From positions 186,001-250,000 of the forward strand of contig NZ_JALJEJ010000002.1 of NCBI RefSeq assembly GCF_022953055.1: 64,000 bases of DNA. The letters run 5' to 3'. The translations under genes were made by a program, and so were the position numbers. Numbering within the stretch: the first letter of the stretch is position 1; every line of letters begins with the position of its first letter. The notes under the pieces were generated by a model. That model was not told where the DNA came from. It made no database searches and saw only the letters and a list, made by a program, of their open reading frames with translations. Source of the DNA: Mucilaginibacter straminoryzae (GTDB lineage: Bacteria > Bacteroidota > Bacteroidia > Sphingobacteriales > Sphingobacteriaceae). Positions 1 through 7,477 of the stretch are shown here, one piece after another.

Positions 1-617
1 AAATCCGGGAAGTTTTCGAGGTAGCTGTAAAGTTTCGGGTTCATCCCTGCAGACAGCACCACAGATGATTCCAGCGTACTTTCGGCAAAGCCCCTCAATG
101 CGGCAAGCGCGTCGGTATTGGTATCGCCGGTATATTCTCCGGTTGCGGTGTAATTCATCTTATCTACCTTAGACATGATGTTGCCGTCGATATCGCCTTT
201 CTGCATTTTACTGCGCAGGATATCCTGAAAGATCTTTTTACTACCGGCATCTTCAAACTCCTGCATCAGCTCGTAGCCGTGGCGCAGCTGTGAATCGGGA
301 GGCAGCAACTGAAAGTAGCGATCCAAATCGCTTTCGCCTGTAAATTCTTCTTTTTTTAACTGTTCGAACTGCTCGTCAACCAGTTGATGAAGCAAATCCA
401 AATAAGCCGTAATGCGGCGCGCCCGCCGGTCTGGTGCAGACTTGGAGATCGCTTTAAAAGTTAATCCGTTTTGAATCGAGTGGTACTCGCGCATCCGCTC
501 GCAAAGCTCGTCATCAACAATAGAAACCACGGACGAGATGCCGTAGCGGGCTACTTTTAAAGGGGTGTCGATTGAATAACCAAGCCCCAAAACGGGGATA
601 TGAAATTTGTGAATCAT
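1..617 (-). CDS. Conserved hypothetical protein, N-terminal part (cut by window edge)
   Basis: A reading frame starts at the ATG at 615-617 and runs without a stop to the left edge, giving about 205 residues. The protein begins MIHKFHIPVLGLGYSIDTP, then has a charged, helical stretch rich in Arg, Asp and Leu (residues 45-130) and ends at the edge in SAGMNPKLYSYLENF. No signal peptide or membrane segment is visible. The style resembles large uncharacterised cytoplasmic proteins conserved in Bacteroidota, but I do not recognise a functional domain and assign none. It has its own upstream gap (618-700) and is not obviously coupled to the next minus-strand gene. Confidence 0.7.
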   Translation of the reverse strand, partial: MIHKFHIPVLGLGYSIDTPLKVARYGISSVVSIVDDELCERMREYHSIQNGLTFKAISKSAPDRRARRITAYLDLLHQLVDEQFEQLKKEEFTGESDLDRYFQLLPPDSQLRHGYELMQEFEDAGSKKIFQDILRSKMQKGDIDGNIMSKVDKMNYTATGEYTGDTNTDALAALRGFAESTLESSVVLSAGMNPKLYSYLENFPD

Positions 618-700
618 GATTAAAATAGATTGCAGAAATAAATCAAGAAAAAAGCGGCACTGCGGCCGCTTTTCGCTTTAGATCAATTAGGAAATTATAG

Positions 701-1051
701 TTAAAGCACAAAAATGAGTGTCATTACCAGGTGGATAAGTACGCTTGCGGCAAAGAAAGATAACGTTGCACGAATACCCGCACCGCCCATATTAGCGATC
801 AGGTTTGCAAAGAAACAAACAAGGGTAATGCCTACCACATACTCTGGTGCATTGAAATAATATACCAGGGTAGCAGGTAAAGCCAGCAGGAATACGCCAT
901 GCACCATCAGCGTGATAAAGAACCACAGCGTGCGGTTAGGGGCCTGGCTATCGGCAAAGGCCAAAAATCTTTCACGAAGGCTGGTTCTTGCTTCAGCGGC
1001 ATGTCCGTCTACTGTCCAGGTTGCAGGTGCTATAGTTTTTAAAGTTGCCAT
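701..1051 (-). CDS. Small three-helix inner-membrane protein of unknown function
   Basis: The 116-residue protein has a soluble N-terminus of about 38 residues containing an Arg/Glu-rich stretch (RTSLRERF). Three hydrophobic segments follow, at about residues 41-64, 68-88 and 95-116, the last ending at the C-terminus. No catalytic or metal motif is seen. It lies near the terminal end of the cbb3 oxidase operon. Two degenerate CRP/FNR-like palindromes sit 60-100 bp upstream, so a role or regulation linked to low-oxygen respiration is possible; this is inference from position only. The family is not recognised. Confidence 0.7.
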   Translation of the reverse strand: MATLKTIAPATWTVDGHAAEARTSLRERFLAFADSQAPNRTLWFFITLMVHGVFLLALPATLVYYFNAPEYVVGITLVCFFANLIANMGGAGIRATLSFFAASVLIHLVMTLIFVL

Positions 1052-1112
1052 GATTTTAAATATTAGTTGTTATTCTTTGATACAAAGATGCCGCTTAGGC
1101 GAATGCCACCGC

Positions 1113-1148
1113 GTGACGGTAGTCAGCTCAGAAAGTGATCTTTAGCAC
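1113..1148. promoter_or_regulatory. Two degenerate CRP/FNR-type palindromes, tandem
   Basis: GTGA-cggtag-TCAG lies at 1113-1126 and GTGA-tcttta-GCAC at 1135-1148. Each has one mismatch to GTGA-N6-TCAC; the second has outer arms AAAGTG/CACTTT that pair perfectly. Their centres are 22 bp apart, two helical turns, in the gap between the divergent genes starting at 1051 (-) and 1217 (+). Perfect versions of the motif occur at 9931, 12429 and 37601. Confidence 0.4.
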
Positions 1149-1216
1149 TTTAAAAGTAATACGGCAAATGACGCGATAAACAAAAGCCGCCAACGGCAGT
1201 TTAGTTAGAAAAGTAA

Positions 1217-1459
1217 ATGGTTATGAAAGCAAAATCAGCCTTGGGTACACTTACCGCGTACCTGGTGGTTTATACCGCCCTTTTCCAGTATCAGGGGCCG
1301 GCGCTTTTATTGGGCATCATGTTCTTGTTATCGCCGGTGTTACTGGTGTTAACCATATACCTGGTGCTGAAAGATGACAGCAGCGCCTATCCGGAACTAA
1401 ACAGCGGCGAAGAATGGGGATATGCGGATAAGCCTAAAAAAGACCTCGGGATTTTTTAG
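1217..1459 (+). CDS. Small membrane protein, unknown function
   Basis: The 80-residue protein has two hydrophobic segments (about residues 8-25 and 29-51) and a short hydrophilic, acidic C-terminus (SSAYPELNSGEEWGYADKP). A second in-frame ATG at 1223 could be the true start. It resembles small Sphingobacteriaceae membrane proteins that I cannot name. It runs convergently into the TauE/SafE-like gene, with only 5 bp between the two stop codons. It is divergent from the 701-1051 gene and shares the upstream region with the tandem palindromes. Function is unknown; overlap with respiratory genes is only positional. Confidence 0.65.
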   Translation: MVMKAKSALGTLTAYLVVYTALFQYQGPALLLGIMFLLSPVLLVLTIYLVLKDDSSAYPELNSGEEWGYADKPKKDLGIF

Positions 1460-1464
1460 AAAGA

Positions 1465-2160
1465 TCAGTGGCTGACGCAAATAACGCCGCCTGTTTGATC
1501 TTTCGCCGGGCTAAGGTAAGGGATATCTAACGCGAGGCCGCGTAGCACAAACCAAACACCCAAGCATAGCATAAAATAAGGTACAACACGGTTCATCCGG
1601 CGCCGTACGGTAGCATTTAAAAACCCGCTTGCGATGGCTGCGGCCAGCATCAGCGGCACCGTGCCGAGCCCAAAAAAGGCCATATATTTTGCAGAAGCCA
1701 ATACCGCACCGGTATTCACTGCACCAATCAGGGCCAGGTAAACAAAACCGCAGGGCAACAAGCCGTTAAGCATACCGATAACCAGGTGTCCAGCCCGGTT
1801 TTTCAGCGCAAATACCAACAGCTTATTAAACGGTTCGAGCAGTAACAGCCCAAGTTTACCTTTAGCTACCTTTAATTTAAAGAACCGGGAACCCGCTGCG
1901 AGTATGATCAGCACGCCGCTGATGATACTGATACTTTGCTGCAGGCCTGCCAGCCATAATTGCTTACCTACCAGGCCGACAAGCGTACCCAGAGCGGTAT
2001 AGCTGATAATCCGCCCGAAGTTATATAGCAGTTTATCCCACACCAGCAACCATTTCCCCCCTTGCCCTATCGGGATAGCAAAAGCCAGCGGCCCGCACAT
2101 GCCTATACAATGGATGCTGCCGAACAACCCGATAAAAAAGGCAATTTCATTAGGGCTCAT
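1465..2160 (-). CDS. Sulfite exporter TauE/SafE-family (COG2836-like) membrane protein of the cbb3 cluster
   Basis: A polytopic membrane protein of 231 residues with about six hydrophobic segments. Near the N-terminus it has HCIGMCG, and in the middle LNGLLPCG, the paired Cys motifs typical of the TauE/SafE-like proteins found beside cbb3 oxidase genes. Such proteins are thought to take part in copper handling or oxidase maturation, but the reaction is not established. I chose the ATG at 2158-2160 rather than an upstream in-frame start at 2211, because it overlaps the ccoH stop as ATGA (2157-2160), showing translational coupling. It is the last gene of the cco operon. Its stop lies 5 bp from the convergent gene ending at 1459. 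Confidence 0.8.
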   Translation of the reverse strand: MSPNEIAFFIGLFGSIHCIGMCGPLAFAIPIGQGGKWLLVWDKLLYNFGRIISYTALGTLVGLVGKQLWLAGLQQSISIISGVLIILAAGSRFFKLKVAKGKLGLLLLEPFNKLLVFALKNRAGHLVIGMLNGLLPCGFVYLALIGAVNTGAVLASAKYMAFFGLGTVPLMLAAAIASGFLNATVRRRMNRVVPYFMLCLGVWFVLRGLALDIPYLSPAKDQTGGVICVSH

Positions 2161-2582
2161 GGTATAAATACCTCTTGCTTGTACAGGTATTGTTTGCCCC
2201 CGCTGGTCCACTCAAAAACCAGTTGCCATTGCCCTGTGGTAAATTTGGCAACCGGGAAAGTGACTACGTCATTCGCGTCGGTTTTCAGACTGAAAGACTG
2301 ATCCAAACGCCTGTCGGATGGTCGCAGAAACTTCACCGTACCGGAAGCTGCTTTAACAAACGTCGCTTCCAGTTGATTCCCTGCAATACGAACTACCGGC
2401 TTAGCTTTATCCGTATTCACCTGTTTTTCCTTCGCATAATCTTTATCAAAGGCTAAACCCTTCTCGTAATACTGCTTATCGTAATCGTCCGGTTGGGTTA
2501 ACATATAACCGGCAAGACTGGCAATGAACAGGATAAACGCGCTCATGCCTAAAACAATTCCTTTTCCCCAGTTCATTTTCAT
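2157..2582 (-). CDS. ccoH: FixH/CcoH-family cbb3 oxidase assembly protein
   Basis: A 141-residue protein with one N-terminal membrane anchor (about residues 8-28, GIVLGMSAFILFIASLAGYM) and a periplasmic beta-rich domain ending in VFEWTSGGKQYLYKQEV. This is the standard layout of FixH/CcoH, which stabilises assembly of cbb3 oxidase. Its start ATG (2580-2582) shares one base with the ccoG stop (TAATG) and its stop overlaps the next gene by four bases, so the three genes are translationally coupled. The length is normal for the Bacteroidota version. Assignment rests on topology plus the ccoG neighbour. Confidence 0.85.
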   Translation of the reverse strand: MKMNWGKGIVLGMSAFILFIASLAGYMLTQPDDYDKQYYEKGLAFDKDYAKEKQVNTDKAKPVVRIAGNQLEATFVKAASGTVKFLRPSDRRLDQSFSLKTDANDVVTFPVAKFTTGQWQLVFEWTSGGKQYLYKQEVFIP

Positions 2583-3967
2583 TACTCTCCGCTAATTGGT
2601 CCAACAAATGATGTGCTGATGGTTGCCAGCACTTTATGCTGCTGTACTACTTTTAATTTAATATCTGTTTTTGCAGAATGGATGTCCTTACCTGGTACCA
2701 TCACAAAAAACACCGCTTTTGTGCTACTTTCTTTCGCTATGGCTCCCGGCGCCTGGATGTATTTGATTTTCACCTTCGGATCTTCTGGCACCAGGGCAAC
2801 CTCCTGCTTCTTATCTGTTTTATTGATCAGGTCTGCATTGTATAAGTTGCTGATGTAGCCCCCTGGCTGTTCCTGGTAAAGGATCCCGGCAGACCGCAAT
2901 ACGGTAACGTCTACATCATTGCGTGTTACCACGAAATAGGTAAGCAGCCCTAACAAGGCACAGATCACGCCGCTATAGGCTTTCATCCGGCCGGTAAAAG
3001 TGGGCTTGATATCCTCTTTGATCATTTCTTCAGAGTAGAAGCCAATCAGGTTCAGGTCTTTATGAATCTTCTCCATCACCTGGTTACAGGCATCTATGCA
3101 AGCCGTACAATTGATACATTCCAATTGCGAACCATTTCGGATATCAATACCCGTAGGGCAAACATCCACACATAAACCGCAATCCACACAATCGCCTTTC
3201 ACAGTATTGTCTTTTTTTGAAAGCTTGCCGCGCGGCTCGCCGCGTTTATAGTTATAGGCAATATTAAGCGTGTGCTTATCGGTTAGTACCCCCTGTAAAC
3301 GACCATAAGGGCAGATCACGGTACAAACAATCTCCCTGATCTGGCTGTAAACCAGGTAAAACGCACCGGTAAATATCCAAATACTGATAAAGCCCGAAAC
3401 ATGCTGGCTCACCGGTTCGGTAATGATCCTGATCAGGTTTTCGCTACCGATAATATAGGCTAAAAAAGTATTGGCGATCAGGAACGACACCATCACGAAT
3501 ATGGCGTGCTTGGCAGTTTTCTTCACCATCTTTTCCGTTGTCCAGCCGCCTTCGTCCAGTTTGCGGCGCTTTTTGGCATCGCCTTCTATCCAGATCTCTA
3601 TCTTCCTGAAAACCATCTCCATGAAGATGGTCTGCGGGCAGATCCACCCGCAAAAGATGCGGCCGAAGGCAATGGTGAACAATACGATGCAAACGACGCC
3701 CGCCAGCATGGCCAGCACGAAAATGAAGAAGTCCTGGGGCCAGAATACCTGGCCCAGCAGAACAAATCTTCGCTCCATGATATTCAGGAGCAGCACCGGT
3801 TGACCTTTAATCCTCAAAAAAGGGCCGGCAAAGAACAATATCAGGTAAACATAGCTCAGCCAGCTGCGGTACTGGTAAAACTTCCCCTTCCTGATCACCG
3901 GGTACATCCACCGGCGACCGCCTTCTTTTGTTGTATTTGGCTGAATTGCCGTTTCTGATAATGACAT
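2582..3967 (-). CDS. ccoG: Cytochrome c oxidase accessory protein CcoG (FixG/RdxA), 2x[4Fe-4S] membrane ferredoxin
   Basis: 461 residues. Several membrane segments (about 37-58, 79-103, 155-175, 190-212) carry the FixG motifs FCGWICPQ (106-112) and VICPYGR. They are followed by two ferredoxin cluster motifs: CVDCGLCVDVCP starting at 260 and CINCTACIDAC starting at 284. The C-terminal 120 residues form a periplasmic immunoglobulin-like region behind one more membrane helix (about 332-350). CcoG is implicated in reducing Cu(II) to Cu(I) for insertion into the CcoN centre. It sits 8 bp downstream of ccoP and is coupled to ccoH. All expected cysteines are present. Confidence 0.95.
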   Translation of the reverse strand: MSLSETAIQPNTTKEGGRRWMYPVIRKGKFYQYRSWLSYVYLILFFAGPFLRIKGQPVLLLNIMERRFVLLGQVFWPQDFFIFVLAMLAGVVCIVLFTIAFGRIFCGWICPQTIFMEMVFRKIEIWIEGDAKKRRKLDEGGWTTEKMVKKTAKHAIFVMVSFLIANTFLAYIIGSENLIRIITEPVSQHVSGFISIWIFTGAFYLVYSQIREIVCTVICPYGRLQGVLTDKHTLNIAYNYKRGEPRGKLSKKDNTVKGDCVDCGLCVDVCPTGIDIRNGSQLECINCTACIDACNQVMEKIHKDLNLIGFYSEEMIKEDIKPTFTGRMKAYSGVICALLGLLTYFVVTRNDVDVTVLRSAGILYQEQPGGYISNLYNADLINKTDKKQEVALVPEDPKVKIKYIQAPGAIAKESSTKAVFFVMVPGKDIHSAKTDIKLKVVQQHKVLATISTSFVGPISGE

Positions 3968-3975
3968 TTTTGATA

Positions 3976-4896
3976 TTATTTAGAACCTACGATCATGGCT
4001 GCCTTGGTTTTAGCCTCTGGCTTTGCAGCAGCTTCCTCTGTTTCTTTCTCTCCTTGTGGTTCTTTCGGGTTAGCCGGATGTGATCCGCGCAGCGATTCTA
4101 CATAGTTGGCTACATCAGCAATCTGTTTTGGTGATAGCTGTTTCTCCCAGGTAGGCATACCTTTGGCAGTTACGCCGTATTTGATAGTTTTAAACACATC
4201 TTTGATGCTACCGCCATGCAGCCAGTATTCATCCGTCAGGTTCGGGCCAACCACACCCTGGGCATGATCGCCGTGGCAGGGCACGCAGCTTTGTTTGAAG
4301 ATAGACTGACCGGCGGCAATGGTTGCAGCGTCGGCTTCCAGCTTCACCGTGTTTTCATCTACCTTGTTGGCAGATTTTGCCAGGAAGGCTTCTTTCTCTT
4401 TAGCGGCAACAGCCATTTCGGTTTTATACTCGGCATATTGCAACTGCCCGATGCCGAATACGTGGTAGATAAAAATGTAGCACACCGCAAATACGATAGT
4501 TACATAGAATAATCCCATGAACCAGGCCGGTGTAGGGTTATTCAGCTCCTGGATACCATCATACTCGTGCTCCATGATCAGCGACTGTTCCTCTTCAAGC
4601 GGTTTCAGTGATAACAGCTTTTCTACCGTGCTTACCTTAGGTTTAGCTTTACCGGCCTTTTGCGCAGCTTCCTCTGCCTGTAATTCGGCATAGGCTGCAG
4701 GGCCCAGCAGCACCTTGGTAAGTACCTTAAAAGCACGCAGTAAAACCAGCATGGCTACCAGTACCACCAACAGCATGAAGACAATTACGCCATAGCCAAT
4801 GTAGTTTTTTACTTCACCAGAGATCAGGTCATCTGCCAGTAAGGGCTGGCCTGTTAAAACCAGCGCTGACAAGAGTATAGGCTTAATTATTTTCAT
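3976..4896 (-). CDS. ccoP: cbb3-type cytochrome c oxidase subunit CcoP, single c-heme version
   Basis: 306 residues: an N-terminal hydrophobic segment that could be a signal or anchor (1-22), a membrane helix at about 33-54, a charged linker, a second helix at about 125-148, and one cytochrome c domain. Only one CXXCH is present (C204-C207-H208), with a likely Met ligand in KGMPTWEKQ. Proteobacterial CcoP carries two c-type hemes, so this is the short monoheme form known from Bacteroidota. It passes electrons from soluble or membrane donors to CcoO/CcoN. The ATG overlaps the ccoQ stop by four bases (4893-4896). The C-terminal tail is Lys/Glu/Ala-rich and low-complexity. Confidence 0.93.
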   Translation of the reverse strand: MKIIKPILLSALVLTGQPLLADDLISGEVKNYIGYGVIVFMLLVVLVAMLVLLRAFKVLTKVLLGPAAYAELQAEEAAQKAGKAKPKVSTVEKLLSLKPLEEEQSLIMEHEYDGIQELNNPTPAWFMGLFYVTIVFAVCYIFIYHVFGIGQLQYAEYKTEMAVAAKEKEAFLAKSANKVDENTVKLEADAATIAAGQSIFKQSCVPCHGDHAQGVVGPNLTDEYWLHGGSIKDVFKTIKYGVTAKGMPTWEKQLSPKQIADVANYVESLRGSHPANPKEPQGEKETEEAAAKPEAKTKAAMIVGSK

Positions 4897-5084
4897 GACT
4901 GTAAACTTTTAAGAGTATCGTTTAATGAATCGTGCAGGGGCATGTCGCTCATGCTGTCTACATGATCCTTTTTCATTTTAAAGAGCAATATGGTAACCAC
5001 TATAAAGAATACCAGGAAGAGGCTCAGCGAGAAAAGCAGGTAAAACTGGTTTCCCGAAATATTTTCTGTGAACTGCTTAAACAT
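4893..5084 (-). CDS. ccoQ: CcoQ-like small cbb3 oxidase subunit
   Basis: A 63-residue protein with a single membrane helix (about 15-36, FYLLFSLSLFLVFFIVVTILLF), followed by a short charged cytoplasmic tail (KMKKDHVDSMSDMPLHDS). Size, topology and position between the catalytic subunit and ccoP match CcoQ, a small stabilising subunit of cbb3 oxidases. The sequence itself is too short and variable for a firm family call. It starts 9 bp after ccoNO and overlaps ccoP by four bases. Confidence 0.8.
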   Translation of the reverse strand: MFKQFTENISGNQFYLLFSLSLFLVFFIVVTILLFKMKKDHVDSMSDMPLHDSLNDTLKSLQS

Positions 5085-5093
5085 TGTTGTAGA

Positions 5094-7220
5094 TTAATTA
5101 CTTGCGGTTTTATTTGCCTTAATATCAGTTCCGAGGCGTTGCAGATAAGCAATAATGGCAATGATCTCTTTATTGCTGTTCACCTTGATGTGGTCTTTCG
5201 CCAGGTTGTCGGCAATATCCTGCGCCTGCTTGTTCAGATCGCGGTTGGCCACCTTTTCATAACCCGGCGCATAAGGAACGCCCAGCTTGCGCATCGCGTT
5301 GATCTTGTCTGCTGTGTTAGAGGTATCCAGTTTCTGGGTGATCAGCCAGTCGTAGTTCGGCATGATACTTCCCGGAGACATCAGTCGCGGATCCATCAGG
5401 TGGTTATAATGCCATGCATTACCGTATTTACCACCTTCGCGTTGCAGATCCGGCCCGGTACGTTTTGAACCCCACAAGAACGGGTGATCGTACACAAACT
5501 CGCCCGCTTTACTGTACTCGCCGTAACGTTCTGTTTCTGAACGGAACGGACGCACGGTTTGGGAGTGGCAGCCCACACAACCTTCGCGGATGTAGATATC
5601 GCGTCCCTGCAGCTCAAGCGGTGTGTAAGGCTTAACGCTTGCAATCGTCGGGATGTTAGATGATATGGTAAGTGTCGGCATCAGCTCAACAAAAGTTCCG
5701 ATCAGGATAACCACCAGTGATAATACCAGCATCTGGATAGGGCGGCGTTCCAGCGTGCGGTGCCAGAAACCATCCTGCGCTTTGGTATAATTTGGCGCTA
5801 AAGGCATGGCTTCGGCAGCTTCGTTAGCAACCAAGCTACCTTTCAACATGGTTTTAGCCAGGTTATATGCCATCATAATCACGCCACCCAGGTATAAGGT
5901 ACCGCCGATTGAACGCATCACGTGCATCGGGATGATACGCATGGTGGTTTCCAGGAAGTTCGGATACTTCAGCATACCTTCCTGGGTAAACTCTTTCAGC
6001 ATCAGCCCTTGGGTAAAGCCAGACCAATACATCGGGATCGCATAGAATAAGATACCCAGCGTACCGATCCAGAAATGCCATGAAGCCAATTTTTTAGAGT
6101 AAAGCTCTGTTCTGTAAATTCTTGGGATGAGCCAGTACAGGATAGCAAAGGTTAAGAAACCATTCCAGCCCAGGGCGCCAACGTGTACGTGAGCAATGAT
6201 CCAGTCTGTAAAGTGGCCGATAGCGTTAACCTGTTTCAGTGAAAGCATAGGGCCTTCAAAAGTGGCCATACCGTAGGCGGTTAAACCAACTACCATGAAT
6301 TTCAGGATCACATCGTCGCGCACCTTATCCCATGCACCGCGCAGGGTAAGCAAACCGTTGATCATACCGCCCCAGCTTGGTGCGATCAGCATGATGGAAA
6401 ACACCACACCTAATGACTGCGCCCAGCCCGGAAGCGTGGTATACAACAAGTGGTGGGGGCCTGCCCAGATGTAAATAAATATCAGCGCCCAGAAGTGCAG
6501 GATACTTAATTTATAAGAGTAGATAGGACGGTTAGCCATTTTAGGCAGGAAGTAATACATCATGCCCAGGTAAGGCGTAGTAAGGAAAAATGCAACCGCG
6601 TTGTGCCCGTACCACCATTGTACCAGTGCATCCTGCACACCTGCAAACAGGTAATAACTTTTTAAGAATGAGATTGGTAACTCGAAAGAGTTAACAATGT
6701 GCAATACCGCTACGGTAACAAACGTGGCAATGTAAAACCATATTGCTACGTAAAGGTGCCTTTCGCGGCGTTTAAATATGGTTCCGAACATATTGATACC
6801 GAACACCACCCAGATAAGGGTAATGGCAATATCAATCGGCCACTCCAGCTCTGCATACTCGTGCGAGGTGGTGATGCCTAAAGGTAAGGTGATCACCGCC
6901 GAGATGATGATCAGTTGCCATCCCCAGAAGTGGATCTTGCTGAGTACATCGCTAAACATACGCGCTTTCAGCAAGCGCTGTAACGAGTAATAAACGCCCA
7001 TAAAAATGGCGTTACCAACAAAGGCGAAGATGACGGCGTTGGTATGCAGCGGCCGTATCCGCCCGAAAGTAGTGTACTGGTTGCCCATGTTCATAGCGGG
7101 CTTGTACAATTGGATGGCAACAAGAAGCCCCACCAGCATTCCGATTATACCCCACACGATGGTGGCGATACCGAAATTCCGGACGATCTTGTTATCGTAG
7201 TAAAATTTTTCGGGTTGCAT
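5094..7220 (-). CDS. ccoNO: Fused cbb3 oxidase subunits I and II (CcoN-CcoO)
   Basis: 708 residues combining two normally separate subunits. Residues 1 to about 460 form the twelve-helix heme-copper oxidase core. They include H59 (low-spin heme), H206 in WWYGHNAVA and H256/H257 in AGPHHL (copper B), and H344/H346 in AHVHVGALG (hemes). After a linker and one membrane helix (about 496-514) comes the CcoO cytochrome c domain, with a single CVGCH at 548-552 and a long insertion containing GPDLQREGGKYG. The enzyme reduces O2 to water with high affinity and pumps protons. Fusion of N and O is common in Bacteroidota. It starts 95 bp after the ccoS stop, the only sizeable gap in the operon. Confidence 0.95.
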   Translation of the reverse strand: MQPEKFYYDNKIVRNFGIATIVWGIIGMLVGLLVAIQLYKPAMNMGNQYTTFGRIRPLHTNAVIFAFVGNAIFMGVYYSLQRLLKARMFSDVLSKIHFWGWQLIIISAVITLPLGITTSHEYAELEWPIDIAITLIWVVFGINMFGTIFKRRERHLYVAIWFYIATFVTVAVLHIVNSFELPISFLKSYYLFAGVQDALVQWWYGHNAVAFFLTTPYLGMMYYFLPKMANRPIYSYKLSILHFWALIFIYIWAGPHHLLYTTLPGWAQSLGVVFSIMLIAPSWGGMINGLLTLRGAWDKVRDDVILKFMVVGLTAYGMATFEGPMLSLKQVNAIGHFTDWIIAHVHVGALGWNGFLTFAILYWLIPRIYRTELYSKKLASWHFWIGTLGILFYAIPMYWSGFTQGLMLKEFTQEGMLKYPNFLETTMRIIPMHVMRSIGGTLYLGGVIMMAYNLAKTMLKGSLVANEAAEAMPLAPNYTKAQDGFWHRTLERRPIQMLVLSLVVILIGTFVELMPTLTISSNIPTIASVKPYTPLELQGRDIYIREGCVGCHSQTVRPFRSETERYGEYSKAGEFVYDHPFLWGSKRTGPDLQREGGKYGNAWHYNHLMDPRLMSPGSIMPNYDWLITQKLDTSNTADKINAMRKLGVPYAPGYEKVANRDLNKQAQDIADNLAKDHIKVNSNKEIIAIIAYLQRLGTDIKANKTASN

Positions 7221-7306
7221 AAATAATTAGAGTTAGTTCTTTTATTATGGGTGTAAAATTAGATCAGCTATCCGGGTGACAGAATGATGACAGTTGGCCA
7301 AAATCC

Positions 7307-7318
7307 TGATATGAATCA
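7307..7318. promoter_or_regulatory. Weak FNR-like palindrome upstream of ccoNO
   Basis: TGAT-atga-ATCA at 7307-7318 matches the inner bases of the E. coli FNR box (TTGAT-N4-ATCAA) but not its outer pair. It overlaps the ccoS stop codon and lies about 90 bp upstream of the ccoNO start, in the only gap of the operon large enough for an internal promoter. A four-base-arm palindrome can occur by chance, so this is tentative. Confidence 0.25.
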
Positions 7319-7477
7319 CTTTTTCTCCTCTTCCGGGCTGTCTTCATCCAGCAGGATGCGCACAGAGGGGGTATACAGATCATCATGCTGGCCGTGCCGC
7401 TGTGCCCAGAAAAAGGCTAACAGAAATACCAGGGCAAGCACTATGCTGCACCCGATAAGGAAATAAATGATACTCAT
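7316..7477 (-). CDS. ccoS: cbb3 oxidase assembly protein CcoS
   Basis: A 53-residue protein read directly from the reverse strand. It begins MSIIYFLIGCSIVLALVFL, continues with an aromatic stretch (LAFFWAQRHGQHDDLYTPS) and ends in an acidic tail (LLDEDSPEEEKK). One N-terminal membrane helix followed by a Q-x-DDL-TP stretch is the hallmark of CcoS, needed for cofactor insertion into cbb3 oxidase. Its ATG overlaps the ccoI stop as ATGA (7474-7477), which fixes the start. The location between ccoI and the structural genes is usual. Confidence 0.88.
   Translation of the reverse strand: MSIIYFLIGCSIVLALVFLLAFFWAQRHGQHDDLYTPSVRILLDEDSPEEEKK

Noticed and set aside
1459..1504. Inverted repeat GAAAGATCA ... 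TGATCTTTC spanning the ends of two convergent genes, considered as a terminator
   Set aside because: The loop is 28 bases and no T run follows the stem on either strand in the right orientation.
3506..3958. Plus-strand open frame of 150 codons inside ccoG
   Set aside because: It lies antisense to a clear CcoG gene, has no domain and no own control region; a shadow frame.
7280..7302. GGGTGACAGAATGATGACAG upstream of ccoNO as another CRP/FNR box
   Set aside because: The second half-site (GATG) does not match TCAC, so it is a direct rather than an inverted repeat.
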